A stretch of 64,000 bases of DNA from JBNJFY01 sp051747265 (lineage in GTDB: Bacteria; Bacteroidota; Rhodothermia; Balneolales; Balneolaceae). This document shows, in pieces, positions 35,369 to 43,270 of the stretch (positions within the stretch are counted from its first letter, which is position 1; every line of letters starts with the position of its first letter). The notes below the pieces were generated by a model. It was not told the DNA's origin and did not search any database. It was given only the letters and a program-made list of their open reading frames with translations. Both the position numbers and the translations under genes were made by a program. The stretch is taken from contig JBNJFY010000004.1 of NCBI GenBank assembly GCA_051747265.1, positions 372,001 through 436,000 of the forward strand, written 5' to 3'.

Positions 35369-37015
35369 ATGTTAGAGACGTTGGTTGCTTATTTAAAACC
35401 GCTGGAATATGTATTGCTGATCTATTTTTTCCTGATCAACTCGGCCTATCTCACCTTAGTGACGATTTCCTTTTTCTATATCCGAAATCAGTTAACCAAG
35501 CGAGATGTCTATGATCTATCCGGGTTATTTGAATCCAACCTGTATAAGCCGGTTAGTATCCTGGCGCCAGCGTATAACGAAGAGGCCACCATTATTACAT
35601 CTGTAGAGTCGCTCTTGCAACTTCAGTTTCCCGAGTTTGAGGTTATTGTTATTAACGATGGGAGCACGGATCGAACCAAACAGCGAATGCTCGATCATTT
35701 TGATATGCATGTCAGCTCTCGTCATGTCCCCGAAATACTAGATCACCAGCCCATTCGGGAGGTGTATGTGTCTCAAAATTACCCCAATCTGGTGTTAGTA
35801 GATAAAGAAAACGGGCGCAAAGCCGATGCGCTCAATGCGGGGCTCAATGTTGCCACCAACGAATTGGTATGCGCCATCGACAGTGATTCTATTTTGGAAT
35901 CGGATGTGTTGATGATGCTACTGAAAGCATTTGTCGAAGATGACCATACCATCGCGGTTGGCGGCATCATACGGGTAGCTAACGATTGTACTGTGGAGAA
36001 TGGAGTGGTGGAAGAGGTGCGAACTCCAAAATCGTTTTTGGGACGCATTCAAGCGGTAGAATATTTGCGGGCGTTTCTGTTTGGCCGGGTAGGATGGGAT
36101 TATTTGGATAGTCTGCTGATCATCTCCGGGGCTTTTGGTGTGTTTGATCGACAAGCGGTAATGCGAGTGGGTGGATACCTACACGATACGGTAGGCGAGG
36201 ACATGGAATTGGTGGTGCGGCTGCATCGTTATCACCGAGATCATAGAATTCCCTATCGCATACGATTTTTGCCGGAACCGGTATGTTGGACCGAAGTGCC
36301 GGAAGATTGGGAAGTATTGGGGCGGCAACGCAATCGATGGCAACGCGGGCTGGCCGATACGATGTGGCGCCATCGTGGCATGTTACTGAATCCCAATTAT
36401 GGACGTTTGGGGTTGGTTGCCATGCCGTTTTTCTTTTTTCTGGAAACATTCGGTCCCGTACTGGAAGTGATTGGGTATACCTATTTCGTATTATCATTGA
36501 TTTTGGGGATGGTCAATACCACGTTTGCGCTGCTGTTTTTGTCGGCTGCTATCTTACTGGGACTCATTTTATCGGTTGCGGCAGTAATAAGTGAGGAACT
36601 CACGTTTCGGAAGTATCCCAGCTTAAAAGATGTATTTGTACTCAGCGCTTATGCATTTGTTGAAAACTTTGGATATCGACAAATTCATAGCTGGTGGCGG
36701 TTTAAAGGGTTGTTGGATTTCCTGAAAGGGGATAAAGAATGGGGAGTGATGACCCGCAAAGGTTTTGGTGAGCGTACCACGCAAACGGAAGATACCTCAT
36801 CCGCAACCGATAAGCGACAATCGAAAGCCGAAGCCACGCGACAAGCTGATAATAAAACGGATACTAAACGGAACAACCGTAAGTTAACACTGTTAACAAG
36901 GCTAACTGCCTGGTGGAAAACAGCTAGATATTGGTTGGTAATAATCTTAGTATCCACGGCAATAATTTTCCTGATGGGGCATGTGATTATAAATGGCCTT
37001 CTCAATAATTTTTAA
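35369..37015 (+). CDS. Processive family-2 glycosyltransferase (exopolysaccharide synthase-like)
   Basis: A 548-aa inner-membrane glycosyltransferase of the IcaA/PgaC/cellulose-synthase class. An N-terminal helix (about 13-37) precedes a GT-A domain with INDGSTDR (95-102), the DxD at D171-D173, the catalytic GED at 276-278 and QRNRW at 320-324, which marks processive synthases. A cluster of membrane helices (about 345-420) follows, then a charged Thr/Lys/Asp-rich linker and a last helix at about 523-545. No PilZ domain is present. The partner barrel (YaiO-like) is encoded 30 bp downstream. The polymer could be a beta-linked hexosamine or hexose; the sequence does not decide. Confidence 0.88.
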   Translation: MLETLVAYLKPLEYVLLIYFFLINSAYLTLVTISFFYIRNQLTKRDVYDLSGLFESNLYKPVSILAPAYNEEATIITSVESLLQLQFPEFEVIVINDGSTDRTKQRMLDHFDMHVSSRHVPEILDHQPIREVYVSQNYPNLVLVDKENGRKADALNAGLNVATNELVCAIDSDSILESDVLMMLLKAFVEDDHTIAVGGIIRVANDCTVENGVVEEVRTPKSFLGRIQAVEYLRAFLFGRVGWDYLDSLLIISGAFGVFDRQAVMRVGGYLHDTVGEDMELVVRLHRYHRDHRIPYRIRFLPEPVCWTEVPEDWEVLGRQRNRWQRGLADTMWRHRGMLLNPNYGRLGLVAMPFFFFLETFGPVLEVIGYTYFVLSLILGMVNTTFALLFLSAAILLGLILSVAAVISEELTFRKYPSLKDVFVLSAYAFVENFGYRQIHSWWRFKGLLDFLKGDKEWGVMTRKGFGERTTQTEDTSSATDKRQSKAEATRQADNKTDTKRNNRKLTLLTRLTAWWKTARYWLVIILVSTAIIFLMGHVIINGLLNNF

Positions 37016-37045
37016 AAATCTGTTTGGTAGATTCGGTATTCAAAA

Positions 37046-37954
37046 ATGATCAGTATGCCGCACAATAGAATGTTTAAATGGATGGGGACTCGGCTCATGA
37101 TCCTGATCTGTTGGTTATTTTGGGTAGGAGTTACCACTCCTATGATGGCTCAGCAAGTGGTGCCTGGGCCCCAGCATCGGGCAGGGAAAATGCCTCGTAT
37201 TGAGCAAAGCTCAGTACTTGCTGATTCCGTGGAAGAAAAACTACCCGTTTTAAAGCGCAAGCAGAAAGTAATACTGGATTACACTGCCGACTATTACCAA
37301 GCTGAGGATGATCTGCTGCATCATGTGGGCGTATTATATGCCCGGGAATGGAGTAGTCTTACTATTGAATTATCTGCTTTGTGGGCACAACGATTTGGCT
37401 TTACGGGACAATATTATGGAGGGCGCCTGTTACCCCAGCTGACCAAATCCACATATTTAATGCTGGAAGGAACCTATTCTACGTATGAGCTATATCCCAG
37501 CTGGAGTGCCGGGGGAACACTGGTGCAAGGAATTTTACCCTGGCTGGAAATTCGCGGTGGATATCGATACATCCAGATGCCCGATCAAGCGATGGAGCTG
37601 TATCAAGCGGGAATAGGATTTTATCCGGGGGCCTGGGAGATAAAAGGGTGGGGCTACTACTCTGAGCAGTCCGCGGACGATCCCTATTCCTACAAAGGTC
37701 AGATCAAACGCTTTGGTCAAAAGGACGGCAATTACATCGGCATTGAAGGCGGTTATGGACCGATAGCAGAAGGCATTCGATTTGTGAAAGATAGAACCCG
37801 GCTGAGCAATCAGTATTTATCGTTTTTGTTTGGGATCCGGCTCAATCCGTCCTGGAATGTATTTGGGGTTGCCGGATATCATCAAGAGGAATTCAGGCAG
37901 CAAGTCCCCAGGGATCGAATGCATGCCAAATTGGGATTTGAAATCAAGTTCTAG
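37046..37954 (+). CDS. YaiO-like outer-membrane beta-barrel protein
   Basis: A 302-aa exported protein with a signal peptide (about 1-35, ending PMMAQ) and regular amphipathic strands (TIELSALWAQRFGFTGQYYGG, LEIRGGYRYIQMP, WNVFGVAGYHQEEF), ending in LGFEIKF. This pattern matches the YaiO outer-membrane barrel family. It directly follows the processive glycosyltransferase, so it is likely the outer-membrane exit or partner for the polymer. Several ATGs near the start are possible (37046, 37055, 37070). No terminator was found in the 68-bp gap to the convergent HD gene. Confidence 0.78.
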   Translation: MISMPHNRMFKWMGTRLMILICWLFWVGVTTPMMAQQVVPGPQHRAGKMPRIEQSSVLADSVEEKLPVLKRKQKVILDYTADYYQAEDDLLHHVGVLYAREWSSLTIELSALWAQRFGFTGQYYGGRLLPQLTKSTYLMLEGTYSTYELYPSWSAGGTLVQGILPWLEIRGGYRYIQMPDQAMELYQAGIGFYPGAWEIKGWGYYSEQSADDPYSYKGQIKRFGQKDGNYIGIEGGYGPIAEGIRFVKDRTRLSNQYLSFLFGIRLNPSWNVFGVAGYHQEEFRQQVPRDRMHAKLGFEIKF

Positions 37955-38022
37955 GTTCTCGGTGATAATTTAGGGTACGCACCTAGATCAAGTACCATCT
38001 CAATCGGATTTCACCTTGCCGG

Positions 38023-39279
38023 CTAATCTACTTCTATTTCTTTGAGATGAACGATAAAGGGCTTGACCACCGGTTTGGTTAAAGCGATGACATTTTTTGT
38101 ATCCGCTGCTTTCGAAAATTCAACAGCCGTTTCGTTGTCTTCGAGGATCCAGATGCTGTCATTTTGATACTGGTAGGCCTCACTATAGCTCTGGTCAAAA
38201 CCGATGTAGTATTTCAGGGCCTCATCATCGTTGGGCAAGTGTTGTGCTTTCAGCTGCTTACGTGTGCGTTTGCGTACCAAGGCTTTGCGACGGTCGGAAG
38301 GGTCATTCTGCAGGAAGGAAGTGCGAAACAATGAGCGATTTAGAAAGCGCTTGCACAGATCTGAGAGAATAGGATCATCGGCGTATTGCCAGTACTTGAT
38401 ACTTAAAAATACATCGTGATCATCCAGATTTAGATAATGCTGCAAGACCTGCGGGTTGATCCGTTTTTTCGCGCTGGGTTTATGATGCAGAAAAAAGCCT
38501 AACGCCTCCGAGGGCATATCCAGTTGTTGATCCTGTTCAATAAGATCCTGAACTCGAAGGAAGATACTTTTAAGCAGGTGATCAGCGCTGAGTACCGTTT
38601 TATGCAGATACACCTGCATATACATCAACCGGCGAGCTAGAATATAGTTTTCAATGGAATAGATTCCCTTATGTTCGATTACCACATTGCCGTTGAACAC
38701 CCGCATGGTTTTCAGGATCCGGTCGATACCCACCGAGCCTTCATACACTCCGGTGAAAAAGCTGTCTCGTTTCAGGTAATCCAGCCGGTCGATATCCAGT
38801 TGGGAGGAGACCAGTTGATGCAGAAACGGCTTGGAGTGCTGATTGGTGAAAATGTTGATTGCGGTTTCCAAGGCCCCATCAAACTCTTTATTGAGTTTGC
38901 GCATCACAGCCAGGGTCATCATTTCATGATTGAAATCCCTGATCAACGTATGTTCCAGGGTGTGGGATAACGGACCATGTCCAACGTCATGCAACAAAAT
39001 AGCGATCAACGAGCCTTCGTACTCTTCACGACTGATGGTGGTATCTTTTTCGCGCAAGTTATTGAGCACGCGTTGCATAAGCTCCAAAGCTCCCAGCGCA
39101 TGAGAAAAACGGCTGTGCTCGGCGGCGGGGAACACCAGATACCCTAATCCTAATTGGCGGATTCTACGCAATCGCTGCACATAAGGGTGATCAATCAGCT
39201 TCAATACGATCCCTTTGGGTACGGTGATGAAACCGTGAATGGGATCATTGAAAATTTTATAGCGTGTACTTTTGTCCAA
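38023..39279 (-). CDS. HD-domain phosphohydrolase (dNTPase-like)
   Basis: A 418-aa cytosolic HD protein. Metal ligands are visible as H60 (HSRFSHALGA), H97-D98 (LLHDVGHGPLSHTLE) and Asp in LDIDRLDYLKRD (162-164), the layout of the SAMHD1/Dgt-like family. The N-terminus DPIHGFITVPKGIV is typical of the YdhJ-like subgroup. The substrate may be a dNTP or another nucleotide; specificity is not readable. It is transcribed convergently with the YaiO gene and stands alone. Confidence 0.88.
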   Translation of the reverse strand: MDKSTRYKIFNDPIHGFITVPKGIVLKLIDHPYVQRLRRIRQLGLGYLVFPAAEHSRFSHALGALELMQRVLNNLREKDTTISREEYEGSLIAILLHDVGHGPLSHTLEHTLIRDFNHEMMTLAVMRKLNKEFDGALETAINIFTNQHSKPFLHQLVSSQLDIDRLDYLKRDSFFTGVYEGSVGIDRILKTMRVFNGNVVIEHKGIYSIENYILARRLMYMQVYLHKTVLSADHLLKSIFLRVQDLIEQDQQLDMPSEALGFFLHHKPSAKKRINPQVLQHYLNLDDHDVFLSIKYWQYADDPILSDLCKRFLNRSLFRTSFLQNDPSDRRKALVRKRTRKQLKAQHLPNDDEALKYYIGFDQSYSEAYQYQNDSIWILEDNETAVEFSKAADTKNVIALTKPVVKPFIVHLKEIEVD

Positions 39280-39616
39280 AGGTCATCTATTTAATTGATG
39301 AAAGAGCTAAACTGAGGATTATGCAAAGCCCTCTAATATACAAAGTGATACGGTCTTAAATGAACCCAAACCGGTAGCAAGAGGTTGGGAATCAATTAAT
39401 TAATCAGTAAATAGTGGTGTATTGTAAAAATTTGGCCTAGAGGCTTTGCAAACCTATCGGCATTGTGAAAGTAGTGTGGCAAACGCCCGCCTAGCTTGGG
39501 GAGATGGGGATTGCTCCTACAGCTGGCCATGACAAAATATAGGTGGATAGTTTTGCAACGCCCTCCCATAGAGTAAAAGGGGAAAAGGGTTTTATAACGA
39601 AGCGGGGGATCGCGCG
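39280..39616. other. Intergenic region with degenerate MITE sequences
   Basis: This 337-bp gap between the HD gene (-) and the DUF3137 gene (+) contains MITE copy C (39440-39565). About 110 bp before it lies an isolated element end, TGCAAAGCCCTCTAA, in opposite orientation near 39323-39337. The rest is AT-rich and shows no gene. Promoters for both divergent genes should lie here but were not resolved. Confidence 0.45.
39440..39565. mobile_element. Diverged MITE copy C
   Basis: About 126 bp with ends GAGGCTTTGCAAACC and the complement of GAGGGCGTTGCAAAAC. Interior segments (CATTGTGAAAGTAGTGTGGCAA; GGCCATGACAAAATAT) align in order with copies A (12170-12298) and B (43121-43249) but carry many differences. 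No clear target duplication remains, so this is an older insertion. Confidence 0.7.
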
Positions 39617-40750
39617 ATGGATACTGGAGGACAGAGTACGGCTGATCAATATTTTTTGGATTGGTATACCCATGAATATGTGGATATCCTGGCCGATTTG
39701 GAACAACATCGGCTGCGGATCTGGGGCAAAATTAAATCCGATCTACTCAAGTACAGTTTAGCCGGCTTAATCATCGGTGGAGGATTAGGTTTCATTGATG
39801 GATCAATATTTATTTTCATGGGTATTGGCGCGGTCGGTGGAATGATCGGGGCTATCTTGCTCAATCGTGAAGCCTCGAAAGAATACAAAACATCCTATAA
39901 GCGATCAGTCGTTGAACCGGTCTTGGAATATCTGCGATTAGAGGCAACCTACTATCCCGAAAGTTACGTGGCCGAGCATGATATTGAACGCTGTTCACTC
40001 TTTCAGGATCGCATTGATCGGATTAATGGAAGTGATTATGTAGAGGGAACATTGAATGGGGCGGAATTTTACTACTCAGAAATCAAATTACAGCAAAAGA
40101 AGCGCAGTAGCTCAAACCAAACCACCAGTGATTATCGGGATCTGTTTAATGGTTTGTTCTATGTGACTGAATACGAGTACGAATTTTCAGGTAATACGGT
40201 CCTCTTTCCGCAAAAGTCCTGGGACATTCTAAATGTTGGATTCACCAGCGATAAATCATCCAATATGGAGTTGATCAAAAATACGATACTGGATTTGAAA
40301 CTTCCCAGTTGGGCGCCGGAGCGGGCCAATTTTGATGAGCACCCATCGGAAATTACGATACCCGATACGGAACTGGCGGATCTGTTCAATTTTTATGGGA
40401 CAGATTTACGAGAAGCTCAGCAATTAATCAGCTCTGATATCTGGTCCGCGATAAAAGCGTATGTGCAAGATGAGCAGATGGACATCCAAACGGATGTACA
40501 ACAAAAGCTCGCCGAAAAACTGGGGATTCAACACACAGATGATGATGCGCTCACATCGATCCGCATACCCAAGATTAGTTTATCCCTCCGACTCAACAAA
40601 CTATTTATCTCGCAGCCACTCAGTTCCGATCTATTTGAGCCTCAAATTTGGAAAACCAGTTTTAAGGTTGGCGAAATGGTCGTGTATTTTCGATTTCTTC
40701 GGTTTGCTTTGGGGCTGACGCGGGCCATCCAACCTCATCCTGAGGATTAA
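39617..40750 (+). CDS. DUF3137 membrane protein
   Basis: A 377-aa protein with two close hydrophobic segments (about 46-82: LAGLIIGGGLGFIDGSIFIFMGIGAVGGMIGAI region) followed by a soluble DUF3137-type domain. Supporting motifs include NGAEFYYSEIKLQ, FNGLFYVTEYEYEFSG, and near the C-terminus the LFNFYGTDLREAQQLI and LNKLFISQPLSSDLF blocks. The family's function is unknown. The start is 51 bp after the end of a degenerate MITE. The gene is convergent with the thioesterase gene, 11 bp apart. Confidence 0.75.
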   Translation: MDTGGQSTADQYFLDWYTHEYVDILADLEQHRLRIWGKIKSDLLKYSLAGLIIGGGLGFIDGSIFIFMGIGAVGGMIGAILLNREASKEYKTSYKRSVVEPVLEYLRLEATYYPESYVAEHDIERCSLFQDRIDRINGSDYVEGTLNGAEFYYSEIKLQQKKRSSSNQTTSDYRDLFNGLFYVTEYEYEFSGNTVLFPQKSWDILNVGFTSDKSSNMELIKNTILDLKLPSWAPERANFDEHPSEITIPDTELADLFNFYGTDLREAQQLISSDIWSAIKAYVQDEQMDIQTDVQQKLAEKLGIQHTDDDALTSIRIPKISLSLRLNKLFISQPLSSDLFEPQIWKTSFKVGEMVVYFRFLRFALGLTRAIQPHPED

Positions 40751-40761
40751 TCCACCGCCAA

Positions 40762-41199
40762 TTACTCAAAATCAATCATAAATTCATCGGCCTCTGGCAG
40801 GTCGGGCAACCGTGTAGGACGTTGTTTTTGCAAATCAAACCAAACACCGGTGGCTTGGGCGGTGGCTACTAACCGTTTATCTTCATAATGGTAAATGGCC
40901 TGAAAGCTTCGGATGCTGGTGTTGCCCTTTTCCATGATTCCGGATCCAATGAGCACCTCGGCTGGATACTGTAGCTGGGATACGAAATCAATATTCAGAT
41001 TGACGATTACAAAGCTTTCCTGTTCATTAGCTTTATCCCTAAAGCCGGGTACTTGGCGAATGAAATCAATTCGAGCCTCTTCAAACATCGTACTGAATAT
41101 GGCATTATTCACATGATTGAGGGGGTCCAAATCACGAAATCGGATGGGCAGAGTGGTCCAGACAGGGAAGAGATCGGCTTGAAATTCCGGATGCTTCAT
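40762..41199 (-). CDS. Acyl-CoA thioesterase (4HBT/YbgC-like hotdog fold)
   Basis: A 145-aa hotdog-fold protein. The active-site motif FRDLDPLNHVNNAIF near residues 21-35 corresponds to the D-x-D-x-x-x-HVNN motif of 4-hydroxybenzoyl-CoA-type thioesterases, and ARIDFIRQVPGF plus the central EVLIGSGIMEKG strand also fit. It hydrolyses an acyl-CoA or acyl-ACP; the substrate is not specified by sequence. It is monocistronic and divergent from the M42 peptidase gene. Confidence 0.88.
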   Translation of the reverse strand: MKHPEFQADLFPVWTTLPIRFRDLDPLNHVNNAIFSTMFEEARIDFIRQVPGFRDKANEQESFVIVNLNIDFVSQLQYPAEVLIGSGIMEKGNTSIRSFQAIYHYEDKRLVATAQATGVWFDLQKQRPTRLPDLPEADEFMIDFE

Positions 41200-41330
41200 G
41201 AGCGTTACAACGGGGGTTTGGGTTGATATTTAATTTGAATACTGGTCAACGTTGATAATTTGACAGGAGCCGTTATTTTGAGGCTGCTGCCCATGTTGCC
41301 ACAATGTAATTAAACTGAAGGTTAGTCATA

Positions 41331-42422
41331 ATGAACATCTTTTCGGTGGATTCCGATCACTACGATTTCCTGGAAGAATTATTAGTCACGCCCAGTCCCA
41401 CCGGTTTTGAATCGGCCGGACAAAAAGTATGGTTGGATTACCTGCGTCCATTTGCGGATACCATTGATCATGACGCTTACGGATCGGGCACCGCCCATCT
41501 CGAGATCAATGAGAATGCCCCCACTGTCATGCTGGAAGCACATTGCGACGAAATTGGAATGATGATCCAGCATATTACCAGTAGCGGTTTCCTATTTGTT
41601 AATAAATTAGGAGGCAGCGACTCAACCATTGCCCGTGCCAAACATGTAAACATCCATACCAAGGATGGCATTGTATCGGGAGTGGTTGGAAATACAGCTA
41701 TTCATTTGCAAGACAAGAAAAACGGGGGCGGTAAACAGCCGGCTTGGAAAGATATTTATATCGATATTGGGGCCCATAGCCGTGAACAAGCGCTAGAAAT
41801 GGTGCAGATTGGTGACCCCATTACGTTTGCCGATGATTTTGAATTTTTGACCGATGATATTCTCACCGGCCGGGCACTGGATAACCGCATTGGTGGTTTT
41901 ATGATTGCCCAAGCTTTCCGGAAACTGAGTGAACGCAAGGATGAACTCAATGTAAATGTGATGGTTTTGAACTCTGTACAGGAAGAGATCGGAGGGTTTG
42001 GCGCGCGTATGATGACCTATCGTCACATGCCCGATGTGGCGTTAGTCACCGATGTAACTCACGCCACGGATACGCCAGGGATCAACCAGAAAGAGCACGG
42101 TCAAGTAAAATTGGGCCAAGGACCCACGTTGACGCACGGAGCAGCCAATCATCCCAAGGTGGTAGAACTGCTGGAACAGGTCAGTGAGCAAGCTGAAATA
42201 CCCATCCAGCATGAGGCTACCAGTGTTCGAACCGGCACGGATACGGATAGCATTTTCTATCAGCAAACCGGTGTGCCCAGCGCGCTTATTTCGCTACCGC
42301 TGCGTTATATGCACTCACCGGTGGAAACGGCCTCGGTGCGGGACATCGAGCACTTGATTGAGCTGATGACCGAAGGAGTGCTGGCTATGGAGGATTCACA
42401 GAAATTCAAGGTGATTGGATAA
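41331..42422 (+). CDS. M42 family metallopeptidase
   Basis: A 363-aa cytosolic aminopeptidase of the M42 (glutamyl/tetrahedral) family. Metal-site motifs: EAHCDEIGMM, GRALDNRIGG, the catalytic EE in VQEEIGGFGAR, TDVTHATDTPG and the C-terminal RYMHSPVE. There is no signal peptide. Its stop overlaps the DUF1684 start by 1 bp (TAATG), so the two are probably cotranslated. It trims peptides in the cytoplasm; substrate preference is unknown. Confidence 0.92.
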   Translation: MNIFSVDSDHYDFLEELLVTPSPTGFESAGQKVWLDYLRPFADTIDHDAYGSGTAHLEINENAPTVMLEAHCDEIGMMIQHITSSGFLFVNKLGGSDSTIARAKHVNIHTKDGIVSGVVGNTAIHLQDKKNGGGKQPAWKDIYIDIGAHSREQALEMVQIGDPITFADDFEFLTDDILTGRALDNRIGGFMIAQAFRKLSERKDELNVNVMVLNSVQEEIGGFGARMMTYRHMPDVALVTDVTHATDTPGINQKEHGQVKLGQGPTLTHGAANHPKVVELLEQVSEQAEIPIQHEATSVRTGTDTDSIFYQQTGVPSALISLPLRYMHSPVETASVRDIEHLIELMTEGVLAMEDSQKFKVIG

Positions 42423-43078
42423 TGGTGCGTAACTTACAAGTTGCTGTTTTTAGTGTACTGTTCCTGCTATCAGCCTGCACGGATTATGATAATCCAGATC
42501 CTCAGATAGAAGTTACCCGAAAGTACCAACAGAAGGTGTTGGAAGATAGGGCCACTAAGGATAGCTCCTTCGCGCATCCCGCCACTACCCCGTTTGAAGA
42601 AGTGAATCGGAGAGCGTTTGATGGGTTACATTACTTTCCGTTTCGGGCGGGATACGTGGTTGCGGCTACTTTTGAACGGACGCCTAACAGCTCTCCATTT
42701 ATCATGGAAACTACGGGACCCAAACAACCGCGATATGTAAAATACGGGGTGTTGCGTTTCCAGTTGCATGGGGAAGAGGAGGAGCTAACGGTCTATCAAA
42801 ATTTAGAGCTAAAGGACTCAGAGGAGTATAAAAACCACCTGTTCATCCCCTTTACCGATAAAACCAGTGGAGAGGCCACCTACGGCGGGGGACGGTATTT
42901 GGATTTGGAGCGCCCCCTGGAAGACACTGTGCGGATCGATTTCAATAAAGCTTATAATCCATTTTGCGTGTATAACTACACTAAGTACGACTGCCCGATT
43001 CCACCTGTGGAAAACCGATTATCATTGCCCATTAAGGCCGGGGAAAAGGATTATACGTTGGTCAACGAAATTCAATGA
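42422..43078 (+). CDS. DUF1684 lipoprotein
   Basis: A 218-aa lipoprotein with lipobox LLSAC (Cys at about residue 18). The DUF1684 region is clear: KYGVLRFQLHGEEEELTVYQN, LFIPFTDKTSGEATYGGGRYLDLE, then FNKAYNPFCVYNYTKYDCPIPPVENRL, the hallmark of the family. Function unknown. It is coupled to the M42 peptidase gene by a 1-bp overlap. A MITE lies 42 bp beyond its stop and may affect its 3' end. Confidence 0.9.
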   Translation: MVRNLQVAVFSVLFLLSACTDYDNPDPQIEVTRKYQQKVLEDRATKDSSFAHPATTPFEEVNRRAFDGLHYFPFRAGYVVAATFERTPNSSPFIMETTGPKQPRYVKYGVLRFQLHGEEEELTVYQNLELKDSEEYKNHLFIPFTDKTSGEATYGGGRYLDLERPLEDTVRIDFNKAYNPFCVYNYTKYDCPIPPVENRLSLPIKAGEKDYTLVNEIQ

Positions 43079-43115
43079 TATTCATCTGGATACCTTCGTT
43101 TGAAATATCAATCAA

Positions 43116-43254
43116 CATAAAAGGGCTTCGCAAAACTACCTGTCATTGCGAATGTAGTGCGGCAATCCCCTGATTAGATTGTGTAAACGGTGATTGTTAC
43201 TACATCTTGCCATGACCGAATAAATTTCGGAAGCTTTTGCAAAGCCCTCCATAA
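43116..43254. mobile_element. MITE copy B (129 bp) with 5-bp target duplication
   Basis: The element spans 43121-43249, flanked by CATAA (43116-43120 and 43250-43254). Ends are inverted (AAGGGCTTCGCAAAAC and the complement of GAGGGCTTTGCAAAAGC). Compared with the reverse complement of copy A it differs at only about six positions over 127 bp. It sits between the DUF1684 and M1 peptidase genes, its right end 22 bp before the M1 ATG. Confidence 0.85.
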
Positions 43255-43270
43255 TTAAATCAACCATATT

